Notes: a model not told the origin generated them from the letters alone. A DNA stretch of 64,000 nucleotides from Anaerolineae bacterium (GCA_023954475.1 JAMLHW010000001.1:1-64000), one strand, 5' to 3'. Positions 53,401 through 61,286 are shown, numbered from the stretch's first letter. A program made the numbers and translations.

Positions 53401-55393
53401 GCTAGCCAGTACAGCCCGCAATCAGGGCAATCAAATTATTGCGGGGTTGGTGGATGGGCTTTATCTGCTGGCAGATCGGCCGAATGCCGCCGTTTCGATC
53501 ATCGACACAACGCTGAGTACCATTGCGGGACGGTCAATGACTGACTGGGAACAGTTTGATTTGTGGCATGAACTTTATCGTACCAGCAGTAAAATGTTGT
53601 CGGCAACGTCGATCACCAATATCGTCTATTTGCGTCCCCGCCTGCTGCGTCTACTCGAATTGTTTGAAAACGAACAACGCAGCGAAAATGGTTTTACCGA
53701 ATTGCAACCTATCATGAACAGTCTACGCGACAGCGAACGCGTTGAATTGGCTGAAGATCGACTCGTCTATCTCAACGAAGCGGCTGTGCTGCTGCGCCGT
53801 CTCAATATACGGTTGGGTGACCGCTTGCCGCATATGGAAAACCGTCTGGCAAGACCGATTGTGCAGCGTTGGATGGGATTGGTGACGGCTGAGATCGAAT
53901 CGGTTCGTGGCCGCGCCCGTATCTGGATCACGCTCAAAACGACCAATATCGCGCCCGTCGGTGATACTGTTTTGGCGTTGGAAGTGAAAAATATCGGCCG
54001 AGCGCCCGCCGAAGAATTGACGGTGCGCCTGGAAGAACACAATTATTGCATCAACGGAAACGAACAGGGCGTGCCGTTTTTGGCTCCCGGCCGGTCAAAG
54101 GAAGTGAATTTTGCCGTGAAACCACCGCAGGAAGAGCAGTTCCGCGTCTCATTTCAGGTGGAGTACAGCGATCGCAACCAGCGCCATCAGGTGTTTGAGT
54201 ATGCCAATGTCGTGAATGTGTTGCGCCCGGTGCGCAATTACGAACCGATTTTGAATCCCTATGCACCAGGCACACCGTTGCGCAAGAATAGTCGCTTGTT
54301 TTTCGGCCGAACCGATCTCTTTCAGTTCATCGCTGAAGAAGCCGGTCGTCTGGCCCAACAGAGCGTGTTGATCCTCGTCGGGCAGCGCCGCACGGGCAAA
54401 ACATCAGCCCTTTTGCGTCTCGACACCTACTTGCCGGACAATCTGCTGCCTGTTTATATCGATTGTCAATCTCTCGGCATTGTCTCCGGCATGGCAGCCT
54501 TTTTTACCGACATCGCCTGGCTGATTGCCGATACACTGGAAGCGCGTGGTTTAGCGCTCACTGTACCTGAAATGGAGACAATCGCGCACAATCCCGCACA
54601 TTGGTTCCAACGCGAGTTTATTCCCGAAGTGGTCGCGTTGTTGCCCGACAACATGACCATTGTGCTGGCGTTTGACGAGTTCGAAGCATTAGAAAGCCTG
54701 GTTAATGACGGTATTTTGCCGGCCACTTTCTTCACTTACCTGCGCCATCTTATGCAGCACGGCACCGGATTGAGCTTTATCTTTGCCGGTACGCACCGTC
54801 TGGAAGAAATGACCAGTGATTATTGGTCGGTTTTGTTTAACATCGCTCTCTACAAAGAAGTCCTGTATCTTTCGCGTGCGGCGGCTACTCAGTTGATTGC
54901 CGAACCAGTCGCGCCGCACATTGTTTATGACGATCTGGCTCTGGACAAACTGTGGCGCATGACGGCCGGTCATCCGTATTTTCTGCAACTCGTTTGCTAC
55001 ACGTTGGTCAAACGGGCTAATCAGGAGCGCACCGGTTATGTAACCATTTCAGATGTCAACACAGCGGTGGACGAGATGATTCAATTGGGCGAGGTTCATT
55101 TCGCGTATTTGTGGCAACAGTCGACCAAGCATGAAAGGCTGGTTTTGACAGCCACCGCGCATCTGATGGAACGCGACACGCCTGTACGTTCGGCCGAAAT
55201 TGTGCAGGCTTTGGTTCCATACGGCATACACCTGGAGCCGGCTCAAGTCTCAACCGCTCTCAACCGCCTGGTACGACGCAGCATCATGCAAAACGTCACC
55301 GACGGCCCGACATTGATGTACGAAGCACGTATTGGGCTGGTTCTCAACTGGGTAGAGCAAACGAAAGGGCTGAATCAACTGTACGAAACGTAA
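50393..55393 (+). CDS. Giant receptor: exported beta-propeller, one membrane span, inside STAND-like ATPase
   Basis: 1666 residues. Signal segment 37-57 (ALFFWLLILIVIGLPTAARAQ). Residues 60-925 outside are repeated beta-propeller/FG-GAP-like blades (QVDNIVSADIDKDGFIEFLV, IVADFNRDGQDEAIVGYF, AIAADIEGDGQNELFVGA and VYRGDLTGDGRDDVALGS), with Asp-rich calcium-type loops. A span lies at 943-961 (WLWLLLPISLIVGYTAW). Inside come a helical region (965-1200), a CARDB-like sandwich (1205-1290) and then NPYAPGTPLRK, FFGR (1303-1306), Walker A GQRRTGKT (1330-1337), Walker B LAFDEFEAL (Asp1428, Glu1429), and a helical end with winged-helix-like features (1560-1660). The ATPase matches the order and motifs of the upstream gene. 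Start overlaps that gene by 23 bp. Probable signal receptor; ligand unknown. Confidence 0.87.
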   Translation: MRCDLRSKPLAQTGNAAPCGLVRRLLLLAQPVHRPATALFFWLLILIVIGLPTAARAQTDERPPAYWQFDAIGQVDNIVSADIDKDGFIEFLVSANNQLDLLRGDGQLLWSFTMPSSGLHMASIDNSADAPRNIAVAGETGLTLLDHDGDPLWSNPRAIDAPAAAIAGLDYNNDNRQELLLLMQNGTVQLYEQDTRLLWEFPGVDDTTHNATPQLIVADFNRDGQDEAIVGYFDPQGFSKLDMISSDGKRIWERIIEGRINALTPVEFDPDAPLEIGVGTSRGRLHLFSITGEDRWPRTLNAPITSLASADWPGDERVLAAGTNQGRVVLFNAAGQRVWDKFVCSIEETRLVDSAEYETSRCADGPDSRIDAISAAPLDLNRRQPVNLVITYTDSNATSSDVANILLVNNNGNILAEFISNSPPGLSQLVDLNHDNVSELLLTSFGTVELLSPAATTRQNVENLEEWPFRLRARPTAAIAADIEGDGQNELFVGASDGRLLRLRANGVADWVTSLSGEITDLQLVTGTTDGSQQTDIVVGFNGRAERDGQLQGYLDLFGLDTQRRWAEPFELAGELTTLTVADTLLQYPLIVAGSTTGEIVALDQAGTLVWQQLLDQPIAHIAVLRTSDSSGNGSAESTVSIIAAHSTGFIAYDRNGTQLINFSRYPSFDELPGTVAGGGEDVCKSAADLLQLLEQGTLNNVICLGRPLATWERLLGRSLELNSMQTDDNVYVPIGLQQWRQSEFIGGVLDRASAEFDNITTVYRGDLTGDGRDDVALGSLDGSIFLDLSDGSQSTVELTSPVLNLTGISGPSGPPGLLVTTENGLVSLYRFQLNHPPLVTSLGIENDERNNRYNLGMAIIDAEGDEVGVDLELYDPELDAWIWQEPAQSSGNTIFWAIDPPQQADAQYRINYREGAHLGTIEPGVSLAAVPVESSSALPTTWLWLLLPISLIVGYTAWRQTRSPQAQVRRFYRRLVQTPHRSLPLIEAEYNRSGGSPDFLLMLASTARNQGNQIIAGLVDGLYLLADRPNAAVSIIDTTLSTIAGRSMTDWEQFDLWHELYRTSSKMLSATSITNIVYLRPRLLRLLELFENEQRSENGFTELQPIMNSLRDSERVELAEDRLVYLNEAAVLLRRLNIRLGDRLPHMENRLARPIVQRWMGLVTAEIESVRGRARIWITLKTTNIAPVGDTVLALEVKNIGRAPAEELTVRLEEHNYCINGNEQGVPFLAPGRSKEVNFAVKPPQEEQFRVSFQVEYSDRNQRHQVFEYANVVNVLRPVRNYEPILNPYAPGTPLRKNSRLFFGRTDLFQFIAEEAGRLAQQSVLILVGQRRTGKTSALLRLDTYLPDNLLPVYIDCQSLGIVSGMAAFFTDIAWLIADTLEARGLALTVPEMETIAHNPAHWFQREFIPEVVALLPDNMTIVLAFDEFEALESLVNDGILPATFFTYLRHLMQHGTGLSFIFAGTHRLEEMTSDYWSVLFNIALYKEVLYLSRAAATQLIAEPVAPHIVYDDLALDKLWRMTAGHPYFLQLVCYTLVKRANQERTGYVTISDVNTAVDEMIQLGEVHFAYLWQQSTKHERLVLTATAHLMERDTPVRSAEIVQALVPYGIHLEPAQVSTALNRLVRRSIMQNVTDGPTLMYEARIGLVLNWVEQTKGLNQLYET

Positions 55394-55403
55394 CGAGAAG
55401 CCA

Positions 55404-55432
55404 CAACCGGGTTTCTGTGGGTTTCCCGGTTG
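55404..55432. terminator. Hairpin between convergent genes
   Basis: CAACCGGG / CCCGGTTG stem with a 13-base T/G-rich loop, between the receptor gene and sixA. No T run on either side, so only weakly terminator-like. Confidence 0.4.
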
Positions 55433-55447
55433 CGAGTAGCGTCATAT

Positions 55448-55939
55448 CTACTCGACTTCCCGGGGAAGCCATACGGCCAGCAATTTCGCCGGGGTATCTT
55501 CATCCAATTGGGCCCACGCATCAATCGACAATTGAAAATAAGCGATAGCAGCCGTCGGCATGCGTTCATAGTAGCCCGATAATGCTTCAACGAGATATTC
55601 GATGCCGGGATTGTGTCCCACGAGCATGAGTCGCTGCTGATCTCGGCCCAAGTCGCGGGCGATTTCGAGAAATGTGTTGGGGTCGGCGTGATACAACTCA
55701 CGCGTGAGCAGGATGTCTCCTTCGTAACCGGCAGCGTCTGCCACCAATTCGGCCGAATGGCGTGCGCGTTTGGCAGTGGAACTGATGATCAAATCCGGAA
55801 CAAGGTCTTCGCGCCGCAAAAAATCACCCATACGCGGCGCATCATCCTTGCCGCGTTTGTTCAACGGTCTGTCGTAGTCAGCCAGTACCGGCTCACTCCA
55901 ACTCGATTTTGCATGCCGCAAAAGGAGCAATTCTTTCAT
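55448..55939 (-). CDS. sixA: Phosphohistidine phosphatase SixA-like
   Basis: 163 residues from the ATG at 55939 (the open frame continues upstream without family similarity). Histidine-phosphatase signature ELLLLRHAKSSWSEP with His9, the SixA-type DYDRPLNKRGKDDAPRMG, ISSTAKRARHSAELV, and the second catalytic His in LMLVGHNPGIEYLVEAL. It removes phosphate from phosphohistidine proteins, for example phosphorelay or PTS proteins. Single gene; no strong ribosome site. It is convergent with the giant receptor gene and divergent from the small-gene operon at 56091. Confidence 0.88.
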   Translation of the reverse strand: MKELLLLRHAKSSWSEPVLADYDRPLNKRGKDDAPRMGDFLRREDLVPDLIISSTAKRARHSAELVADAAGYEGDILLTRELYHADPNTFLEIARDLGRDQQRLMLVGHNPGIEYLVEALSGYYERMPTAAIAYFQLSIDAWAQLDEDTPAKLLAVWLPREVE

Positions 55940-56011
55940 ATGGCATAGTTTAGCATAATTCCGGCTGTTCAGATCGTCTGCAGTGATCTGAAAAGAATTT
56001 CGCTTGCCCTC

Positions 56012-56041
56012 TTGACAAAAGTGTGCCAATGACACTATAAT
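56012..56041 (+). promoter_or_regulatory. Consensus sigma-70-type promoter for small genes
   Basis: Perfect TTGACA (56012-56017) and perfect TATAAT (56036-56041) with 18 bp between. It is one of the best promoters in the window and lies 50 bp before a 36-codon gene. Confidence 0.8.
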
Positions 56042-56090
56042 TTCGCAATACACATTTAGTGTAAAAACAACACTATTCATAGGGTGACAC

Positions 56091-56201
56091 ATGGAACTAT
56101 CGATTGCAACCTTGATCACCACCATCGCCATCGCCTATATGTTGGGCATGATTACAGCTTTTTTGATAGCGATGAATGCATTAGCACGCTACAAGAAGTA
56201 A
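56091..56201 (+). CDS. Tiny membrane protein (36 residues)
   Basis: ATG 56091 follows an AGGG site by six bases and a consensus promoter by 50 bp. The product is one long hydrophobic helix, LSIATLITTIAIAYMLGMITAFLIAMNALA, ending RYKK, so a single-span protein with a basic inner tail. Its stop and the next start share a base (TAATG). No family recognised. The promoter quality and coupling are the main evidence that it is expressed. Confidence 0.65.
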   Translation: MELSIATLITTIAIAYMLGMITAFLIAMNALARYKK

Positions 56202-56338
56202 TGCGTGCTGCTGTGGAGCAGTTTGAACAACACCGTTTGCCCAATATAAAAGCCACAGCTCCATCTGCTGAGATTCGAACTACGTTACTTACGCCTCTCG
56301 CAATCTTTGCATTCGGGTCTGCAACTTTGCCAAAGTGA
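56201..56338 (+). CDS. Small protein coupled to the tiny membrane protein (45 residues)
   Basis: Starts at the ATG inside TAATG, one base overlapping the previous stop, and ends 40 bp before the PspC gene. The N-terminal half is polar and helical (MRAAVEQFEQHRLPNIKATAPSAE); the C-terminal part is hydrophobic (TTLLTPLAIFAFGSATLPK). It has no ribosome site of its own, so expression would depend on coupling. It could be chance, but the position inside a promoter-driven operon before pspC favours a real gene. Confidence 0.4.
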   Translation: MRAAVEQFEQHRLPNIKATAPSAEIRTTLLTPLAIFAFGSATLPK

Positions 56339-56377
56339 ACGCGTATAGAGGGTAGTTCAAAATGAGAGGAGCTTGTA

Positions 56378-56809
56378 ATGGCAAACAGATTAGTACGTAG
56401 TGATTCAAATAAAATGATAGCCGGCGTTTGTGGCGGGTTGGGTGTTTACCTGGGGATCGACCCGACGATCGTGCGCATCGCTTTCATTGTCTTGACCCTG
56501 GCCTCGGGCATTGGGTTCGCTCTTTACATTGTCCTGGCGATTGTCATGCCCGGTGCGGCATCGGCCGAAACGCCATCCGGCAAAACCATTGAGCGCAATA
56601 TCGAAGATTTGGGCGAGAACATCGTCAAGAGTGTCAACCAGTTGGAAGACAGCCGCGGTGGCCCGATCCTGGTTGCAGGCTTACTGATTGCGGCCGGTGT
56701 GTTTTTCTTGTTGGGCAATCTGGGAATCCACCTCAACCTGGGCTTGATCGTTTCAATTGGGTTGATCGGGGTTGGCGCCTGGCTGGTCTTTCGCAATCGT
56801 TCCAGGTAG
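56378..56809 (+). CDS. PspC domain membrane protein
   Basis: 143 residues; GAGAGGAG lies six bases before the ATG. The PspC domain covers 1-60: RLVRSDSNKMIAGVCGGLGVYLGIDPTIVRIAFIVLTLASGIGFALYIVLAIVMP. A polar linker with IERNIEDLGENIVKSVNQLE follows. Two further spans (PILVAGLLIAAGVFFLLGNLGIHLNLGLIVSIGLIGVGAWLVF) form a LiaI/LiaF-type pair. PspC proteins act in the phage-shock/membrane-stress response. It ends with a strong terminator. The tiny membrane protein genes upstream may be in the same transcript, which would make a membrane-stress operon. Confidence 0.9.
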   Translation: MANRLVRSDSNKMIAGVCGGLGVYLGIDPTIVRIAFIVLTLASGIGFALYIVLAIVMPGAASAETPSGKTIERNIEDLGENIVKSVNQLEDSRGGPILVAGLLIAAGVFFLLGNLGIHLNLGLIVSIGLIGVGAWLVFRNRSR

Positions 56810-56835
56810 CTTGTCCTGATTACAACGTATTTGAT

Positions 56836-56869
56836 GCCGCATGGATCGCCGGTCCATGCGGCTTTTTTT
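56836..56869 (+). terminator. Rho-independent terminator after pspC
   Basis: Ten-bp stem GCCGCATGGA / TCCATGCGGC, 7-base loop, then seven T residues. The T run merges directly into a TCGGCCGA palindrome (56869) that overlaps the end of the convergent kinase gene. Confidence 0.92.
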
Positions 56870-56877
56870 CGGCCGAA

Positions 56878-58287
56878 TCACATCTGCTGCACAGCTTGTT
56901 CGACAGACCCATCCTCCGCACCCACGCCAGGATAAACCGGCAATGTGACCGTAAACGTCGATCCCTGATCGACCTCACTGCGCACGACAATCGTTCCCTT
57001 ATGCGCATCGACAATTGATTTGCATATCGACAGACCCAATCCTGAACCACCCTGCGCCCTTGTCCGCGCCTTGTCGACGCGATAAAACCGGTCGAATATA
57101 TGCGGCAATGCATCAGGAGGAATACCGACACCGGTGTCACTGACAATGATCCGCGCCATACGGTTGGTCTTCGTCAGGTTCATGGTCACCGTGCCACCCG
57201 GTGGCGTGTACTTCGTTCCGTTTTCAACCAGGTTCAGGATAAGTTGTTTGAGCCGATCGGGGTCGCCGAGAACGCGCACTTGATCGACTTCCTTCACGAT
57301 CAATTTTACCGGGCGGTTGAGGAGCAACACCTGATTATATACGTCGAGAAAAATGGTGTCGAGATCGACGAGTTCATGGCGGATGGGCAGACCGCCAACT
57401 TCGGCACGGGCCAGCGTGAGCAAATTGTTGACCAGACGCGTCATGCGTTCTGCTTCTTCGTCAATGGCATCGAGCGATTCTTTGTCGGCCATCCCGATGT
57501 AGCGCATCACGTCGACGTTGCCCCGAATCGAGGTCAGTGGTGTGCGCAATTCATGTGACACGTCGGCCAACAGGCGTTGCTGAGCGCGGAAAAGGTGTTC
57601 CAGCCGTGCCATCAACTGATTAAAGACTTGTGTTAATCGGCCGATTTCATCCTGTGCCCCATCATAGGGAATGCGCAAACTCAGATCATTGGCGCTCGTT
57701 ATTTTGGCTGCGGCTTCAATGATCGTATCGAGTGGAGCCAACATCCGCGGCAAAATCGCATACAAAACCAGCAGCGACGCCGACAAAGCTGCCAGACCAA
57801 TAAACACCGCCGCCGTCGTCAACTGTCGATAATATTGATAATCTGTTGTGACACGCCCCACCTGCAAATAGCCGACAATCTGCATCTCGCCGCCCACATC
57901 ACGCGTAATCGGCAGCGTCAACACCTGTAATGTCTGATCCTCAAACTGTGAGGATTGCGCTACCCGGTTTGTTCCGAATCCGTTCGGATCAAGAACGCGC
58001 GAAACATTAGCCATATTGCGTGACTGACTGAGGATTTCGCCGTTCGCATCAGTCACCACCACAAATGTCGTCTCGGCCTCAATTGGATTTGACAACAACG
58101 GCTCACTGACATCCATTTGATTGATGTTGGTAGCCTGTGCGCGTATTTCATTAGCCACAGCTACCAGCTCTGTGTCGATTTCTTCGAGCACACCATTGGG
58201 CAGACGCGATACAAACAGCGCAAATGCGCCAAATGTCACGGCAAAAATTAACACAAAAAGGACAAGTAAACGATTTTGGATCGACAC
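56878..58287 (-). CDS. Sensor histidine kinase (BaeS/MprB-like)
   Basis: 469 residues with a GTG start at 58287. Two spans (8-26 and 157-180) enclose an outside sensor domain of about 130 residues (VAVANEIRAQATNINQ...TFVVVTDANGEILSQSRNM...IVGYLQVGR), PAS/dCache-like. HAMP follows (181-235), then HisKA with His245 in [17 protein letters not shown] and an ATPase domain (LVENGTKYTPPGG, DTGVGIPPDALPHIFDRFYRVD, GGSGLGLSICKSIVDAHKG). It lies 124 bp after its response regulator, separated by a terminator-like hairpin at 58374-58400. Signal unknown. Confidence 0.92.
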   Translation of the reverse strand: MSIQNRLLVLFVLIFAVTFGAFALFVSRLPNGVLEEIDTELVAVANEIRAQATNINQMDVSEPLLSNPIEAETTFVVVTDANGEILSQSRNMANVSRVLDPNGFGTNRVAQSSQFEDQTLQVLTLPITRDVGGEMQIVGYLQVGRVTTDYQYYRQLTTAAVFIGLAALSASLLVLYAILPRMLAPLDTIIEAAAKITSANDLSLRIPYDGAQDEIGRLTQVFNQLMARLEHLFRAQQRLLADVSHELRTPLTSIRGNVDVMRYIGMADKESLDAIDEEAERMTRLVNNLLTLARAEVGGLPIRHELVDLDTIFLDVYNQVLLLNRPVKLIVKEVDQVRVLGDPDRLKQLILNLVENGTKYTPPGGTVTMNLTKTNRMARIIVSDTGVGIPPDALPHIFDRFYRVDKARTRAQGGSGLGLSICKSIVDAHKGTIVVRSEVDQGSTFTVTLPVYPGVGAEDGSVEQAVQQM

Positions 58288-58373
58288 AGATGGTCAGAAA
58301 GGAGCTACTGGTTCGGTGAATAGGTGAAACTGAGTTATTCCGAAAAACTCGGTTTCCGGTATTTGAAAACAAA

Positions 58374-58400
58374 ACTGGTAGCCGTTAGCAGGCTACCAGT
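58374..58400 (-). terminator. Terminator-like hairpin between response regulator and kinase
   Basis: On the minus strand ACTGGTAGCC / GGCTACCAGT with a TGCTAAC loop is followed by TTTTGTTTTC. It lies 12 bp past the response-regulator stop and before the kinase start. It should lower kinase expression relative to the regulator. Confidence 0.75.
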
Positions 58401-58411
58401 CGTTAAATGCG

Positions 58412-59095
58412 TCAGTCCAGATCGGGTTCGCGCATCACATAACCGATACCGCGTACCGTGTGAATGATGCGAGATGCGCCTCCGGCTTCTGTTTTTTGCC
58501 GCAAGTAGCGCACGTACACTTCGATAATGTTGCTTTCACCACCAAAGTCATATCCCCAAACGCGATCATAGATGATGTCACGGGTCAGTACGCGGCGTGG
58601 GTTGCGCATGAACAATTCGAGTAATTCATACTCTTTGGCCGTCAGATCAAAGATGCGGTCATCCCGCTTGCCTTGCCGCGTACCTGTATCCAATTCCAAA
58701 TCGCCGAAACGATATACTTCCGGCTGGGTAGGTTGTGCACGGCGTAGCAGGGCGCGAATGCGTGCCAACAATTCTTCAAATGAGAATGGTTTTACCAGAT
58801 AATCGTCAGCGCCGGCATCGAGACCCATGACACGATCTTCAATTGCCTCTTTGGCGGTTAGCATCAAGACCGGCACGTCGCCACCTGCACGCAGACGCCG
58901 ACAAACTTCGATGCCATCCATGCCCGGCAGCATCACATCGAGCAAGACCAGGTCGGGTGCATTTTCTCGCGCCAATTCCAGGCCAGTCGGCCCATCTTCG
59001 GCGACATCGACGCGGTAGCCTTCATAACTCAGACCGCGATGTAGAAATTGGCGGATGCGTTCTTCATCTTCAACAACTAAAATTCTGGCTGCCAT
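58412..59095 (-). CDS. OmpR-family response regulator (MprA-like)
   Basis: 227 residues from the ATG at 59095, which has GGAG seven bases upstream; upstream in-frame sequence is not family-like. Receiver: [16 protein letters not shown], Asp53 in [16 protein letters not shown], Lys in [14 protein letters not shown]. Winged helix: [53 protein letters not shown] and ending [16 protein letters not shown]. It is the partner of the kinase at 56878. Target genes are unknown. Confidence 0.94.
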   Translation of the reverse strand: MAARILVVEDEERIRQFLHRGLSYEGYRVDVAEDGPTGLELARENAPDLVLLDVMLPGMDGIEVCRRLRAGGDVPVLMLTAKEAIEDRVMGLDAGADDYLVKPFSFEELLARIRALLRRAQPTQPEVYRFGDLELDTGTRQGKRDDRIFDLTAKEYELLELFMRNPRRVLTRDIIYDRVWGYDFGGESNIIEVYVRYLRQKTEAGGASRIIHTVRGIGYVMREPDLD

Positions 59096-59380
59096 AATGA
59101 CACTCCGTTTACCGGCAATGCGGGCCGGAAACCGCTGAGGTATGCAGTGATTAAATATCGCTTTCAGCCAATGTAATGTAGCTGTTGCACACCGATAGTA
59201 CTGTAGCAAGATTATAGTGTGACTGTCAATCAGTGCAACGGCGACCCGGTCTTGTCTACTGTTCGCTAACGTTTCGGCCGATTGTCGATAATTGAAATTC
59301 ATAGTCATTTCAATGGTTTTCAGCCGGTTCAATTGTGCTTTTTTCGGCCGAAAGTACGCCATTTATAGAAACCATACAAC

Positions 59381-59408
59381 AAATATTGTTGAATATTCAA
59401 CAATATTT
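59381..59408. promoter_or_regulatory. Perfect 28-bp palindrome upstream of ilvD
   Basis: Two 14-base halves, the left one AAATATTGTTGAAT, with no mismatch and no spacer. It ends 26 bp before a TATACT -10-like box and 160 bp before ilvD. The size and perfect symmetry suggest a dimeric repressor or activator site, perhaps for a branched-chain amino-acid regulator. Regulator identity unknown. Confidence 0.6.
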
Positions 59409-59492
59409 ACATAGAATCGACACGCACTTTTATCTATACTATAAGTAGGTTTGTGCTAAGTGTGCGGCTCAAGGAAATAGTGGGATGTGTTA

Positions 59493-59525
59493 GAATAGGC
59501 GCTGTCCGAAAGGCAGCGCCTATTC
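59493..59525 (+). promoter_or_regulatory. Strong leader hairpin before ilvD (attenuator candidate)
   Basis: A perfect 12-bp stem GAATAGGCGCTG / CAGCGCCTATTC, topped after a one-base bulge by CC-GAAA-GG, a GNRA tetraloop. It is followed by GCATTTTCC, too short a T run for a sure terminator. It sits 45 bp before the ilvD start codon, inside the probable leader. Confidence 0.6.
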
Positions 59526-59569
59526 GCATTTTCCGGGGGCAAGTCACGGACCACAATAAGAGGGTGAAA

Positions 59570-61246
59570 ATGGGACAATTGAATACATACAGTGCTCGCA
59601 TTACACAGCAGAAGTCGCAAGGCGCTTCGCAGGCTATGCTCTATGGCACAGGTCTGACTGAAGGCGACATGCAAAAAGCACAAGTTGGCATCACCAGCAT
59701 GTGGTACGAAGGCAACACGTGCAATATGCACTTGAATGAGCTGGCAGCCAGGGTCAAAGAGGGTGTCGAAGCTGCCGGGCTGGTTAGCATGCGTTTTAAT
59801 ACCATCGGTGTCAGTGACGGTATTTCGATGGGCACGGACGGCATGAGCTTTTCGCTGCAATCGCGCGACCTCATTGCCGACTCTATCGAAACGGCGATGA
59901 GTGCCCATTGGTACGATGCCAACATCTCGATTCCCGGCTGCGATAAAAACATGCCCGGTTGTATCATTGCGATGGGTCGTCTCAATCGGCCGAGTCTCAT
60001 GATTTATGGCGGAACTATTCGCGCCGGCTGCATTGGCGACAGCAAGCTGGACATTGTCTCGGCCTTTCAGAGTTACGGTGAATACCTCGCCAACAAAATC
60101 GACGACGAAACGCGTCGCGCTATTGTGCGCAACAGTTGTCCCGGCCCAGGCGCGTGCGGCGGCATGTACACGGCCAACACGATGGCGGTTGCGATTGAAG
60201 CGCTGGGCATGTCACTGCCTTACAGTTCATCGACACCGGCTGATTCGGCCGAAAAATCGGCCGAATGCGTTCGGGCCGGTGCCGCCATCCGCCTCCTGCT
60301 CGAACGAAATCTCAAACCGCGCGACATCATGACTCGCGCCGCCTTCAACAACGCCATCACAACCCTGATCGCCCTCGGTGGTTCGACCAATGCCGTTCTA
60401 CACCTCATCGCGATGGCACGTGCCGTGGACGTGCCCTTGACCATCGACGACTTCCAGACTATCAGCAACCGCACCCCGTTTCTGGCTGACCTCAAACCGA
60501 GCGGCCAATTCGTCCAGGAAGATTTACACGCCGTCGGCGGCACACCGGCTGTCATGAAATACCTGCTTGCCCACAACATGCTCGATGGCTCCTGCATGAC
60601 CGTAACCGGCAAAACCATCGCCGAAAACCTGGCAGATCTGCCCAACCTCAAGTCCGGCCAGACCATCGTCCATCCTATTGAAAACCCAATCAAAACCACC
60701 GGCCACATCCAGATTTTGCGCGGTAACCTCGCGCCTGACGGTGCCGTCGCCAAAATCACCGGCAAAGAAGGGGAACTCTTCACCGGCTCAGCCAAAGTAT
60801 ACGATTCAGAGGAAGCTATGCTGGCCGCGCTGGAACGCGACGAGATCGGCAAGGGCAACGTCATCGTCATCCGCTACGAAGGGCCCAAAGGCGGCCCCGG
60901 CATGCCCGAAATGCTGACGCCGACATCGGCAATCATGGGGGCAGGACTGGGCAAGGATGTTGCACTAATCACCGATGGGCGCTTTTCCGGTGGATCACAC
61001 GGTTTTATTGTCGGCCATGTCACGCCCGAAGCACAGGAAGGTGGCCCCATCGCCTTCGTGCGAGATGGTGACACGATTACCATCGACGCCGTCAACAACG
61101 TACTTGACATGGCCGTGAGTGACACTGAATTGGCCCGTCGCCAGGCACAATGGGTAGCACCGCCATACAAAGTGACGCGTGGCACGCTATACAAATACAT
61201 CAAAACCGTCAAGTCGGCCACAGAAGGTTGTGTGACCGATGAGTAA
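59570..61246 (+). CDS. ilvD: Dihydroxy-acid dehydratase
   Basis: Third common step of valine, leucine and isoleucine synthesis. 558 residues from the ATG at 59570, which has AGAGGG five bases upstream; the frame stays open through the leader hairpin but that part is not protein-like. Iron-sulfur Cys residues are in [23 protein letters not shown] and [15 protein letters not shown]. The C-terminal barrel with [40 protein letters not shown] is complete. It is alone, not with other ilv genes. Two TCGGCCGA palindromes only 12 bp apart (60245, 60257) encode SAEKSAE. Expression is probably controlled by the palindrome and hairpin upstream. Confidence 0.97.
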   Translation: MGQLNTYSARITQQKSQGASQAMLYGTGLTEGDMQKAQVGITSMWYEGNTCNMHLNELAARVKEGVEAAGLVSMRFNTIGVSDGISMGTDGMSFSLQSRDLIADSIETAMSAHWYDANISIPGCDKNMPGCIIAMGRLNRPSLMIYGGTIRAGCIGDSKLDIVSAFQSYGEYLANKIDDETRRAIVRNSCPGPGACGGMYTANTMAVAIEALGMSLPYSSSTPADSAEKSAECVRAGAAIRLLLERNLKPRDIMTRAAFNNAITTLIALGGSTNAVLHLIAMARAVDVPLTIDDFQTISNRTPFLADLKPSGQFVQEDLHAVGGTPAVMKYLLAHNMLDGSCMTVTGKTIAENLADLPNLKSGQTIVHPIENPIKTTGHIQILRGNLAPDGAVAKITGKEGELFTGSAKVYDSEEAMLAALERDEIGKGNVIVIRYEGPKGGPGMPEMLTPTSAIMGAGLGKDVALITDGRFSGGSHGFIVGHVTPEAQEGGPIAFVRDGDTITIDAVNNVLDMAVSDTELARRQAQWVAPPYKVTRGTLYKYIKTVKSATEGCVTDE

Positions 61247-61257
61247 TCATGTGATCA

Positions 61258-61286
61258 TTGCCGCAAAATCACAATAATCATAGAAT
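61258..61286 (+). promoter_or_regulatory. Promoter candidate for the choice-of-anchor B gene
   Basis: TTGCCG (61258-61263), 17 bp, TAGAAT (61281-61286), 37 bp before the ATG at 61323. Confidence 0.5.

Larger units (their letters stand above)
59096..59569. other. Divergent control region between a response regulator and ilvD
   Basis: 474 bp. It contains two TCGGCCGA palindromes (59274, 59344), a perfect 28-bp AT-rich palindrome (59381-59408), a TATACT -10-like box at 59435-59440, and a GAAA-capped hairpin at 59493-59525 in the presumed ilvD leader. No gene seen. Confidence 0.6.

Noticed and set aside
56262-56300. GATTCGAAC resembling a tRNA T-loop on the minus strand
   Set aside because: No acceptor stem, anticodon arm or CCA-like end could be assembled around it.
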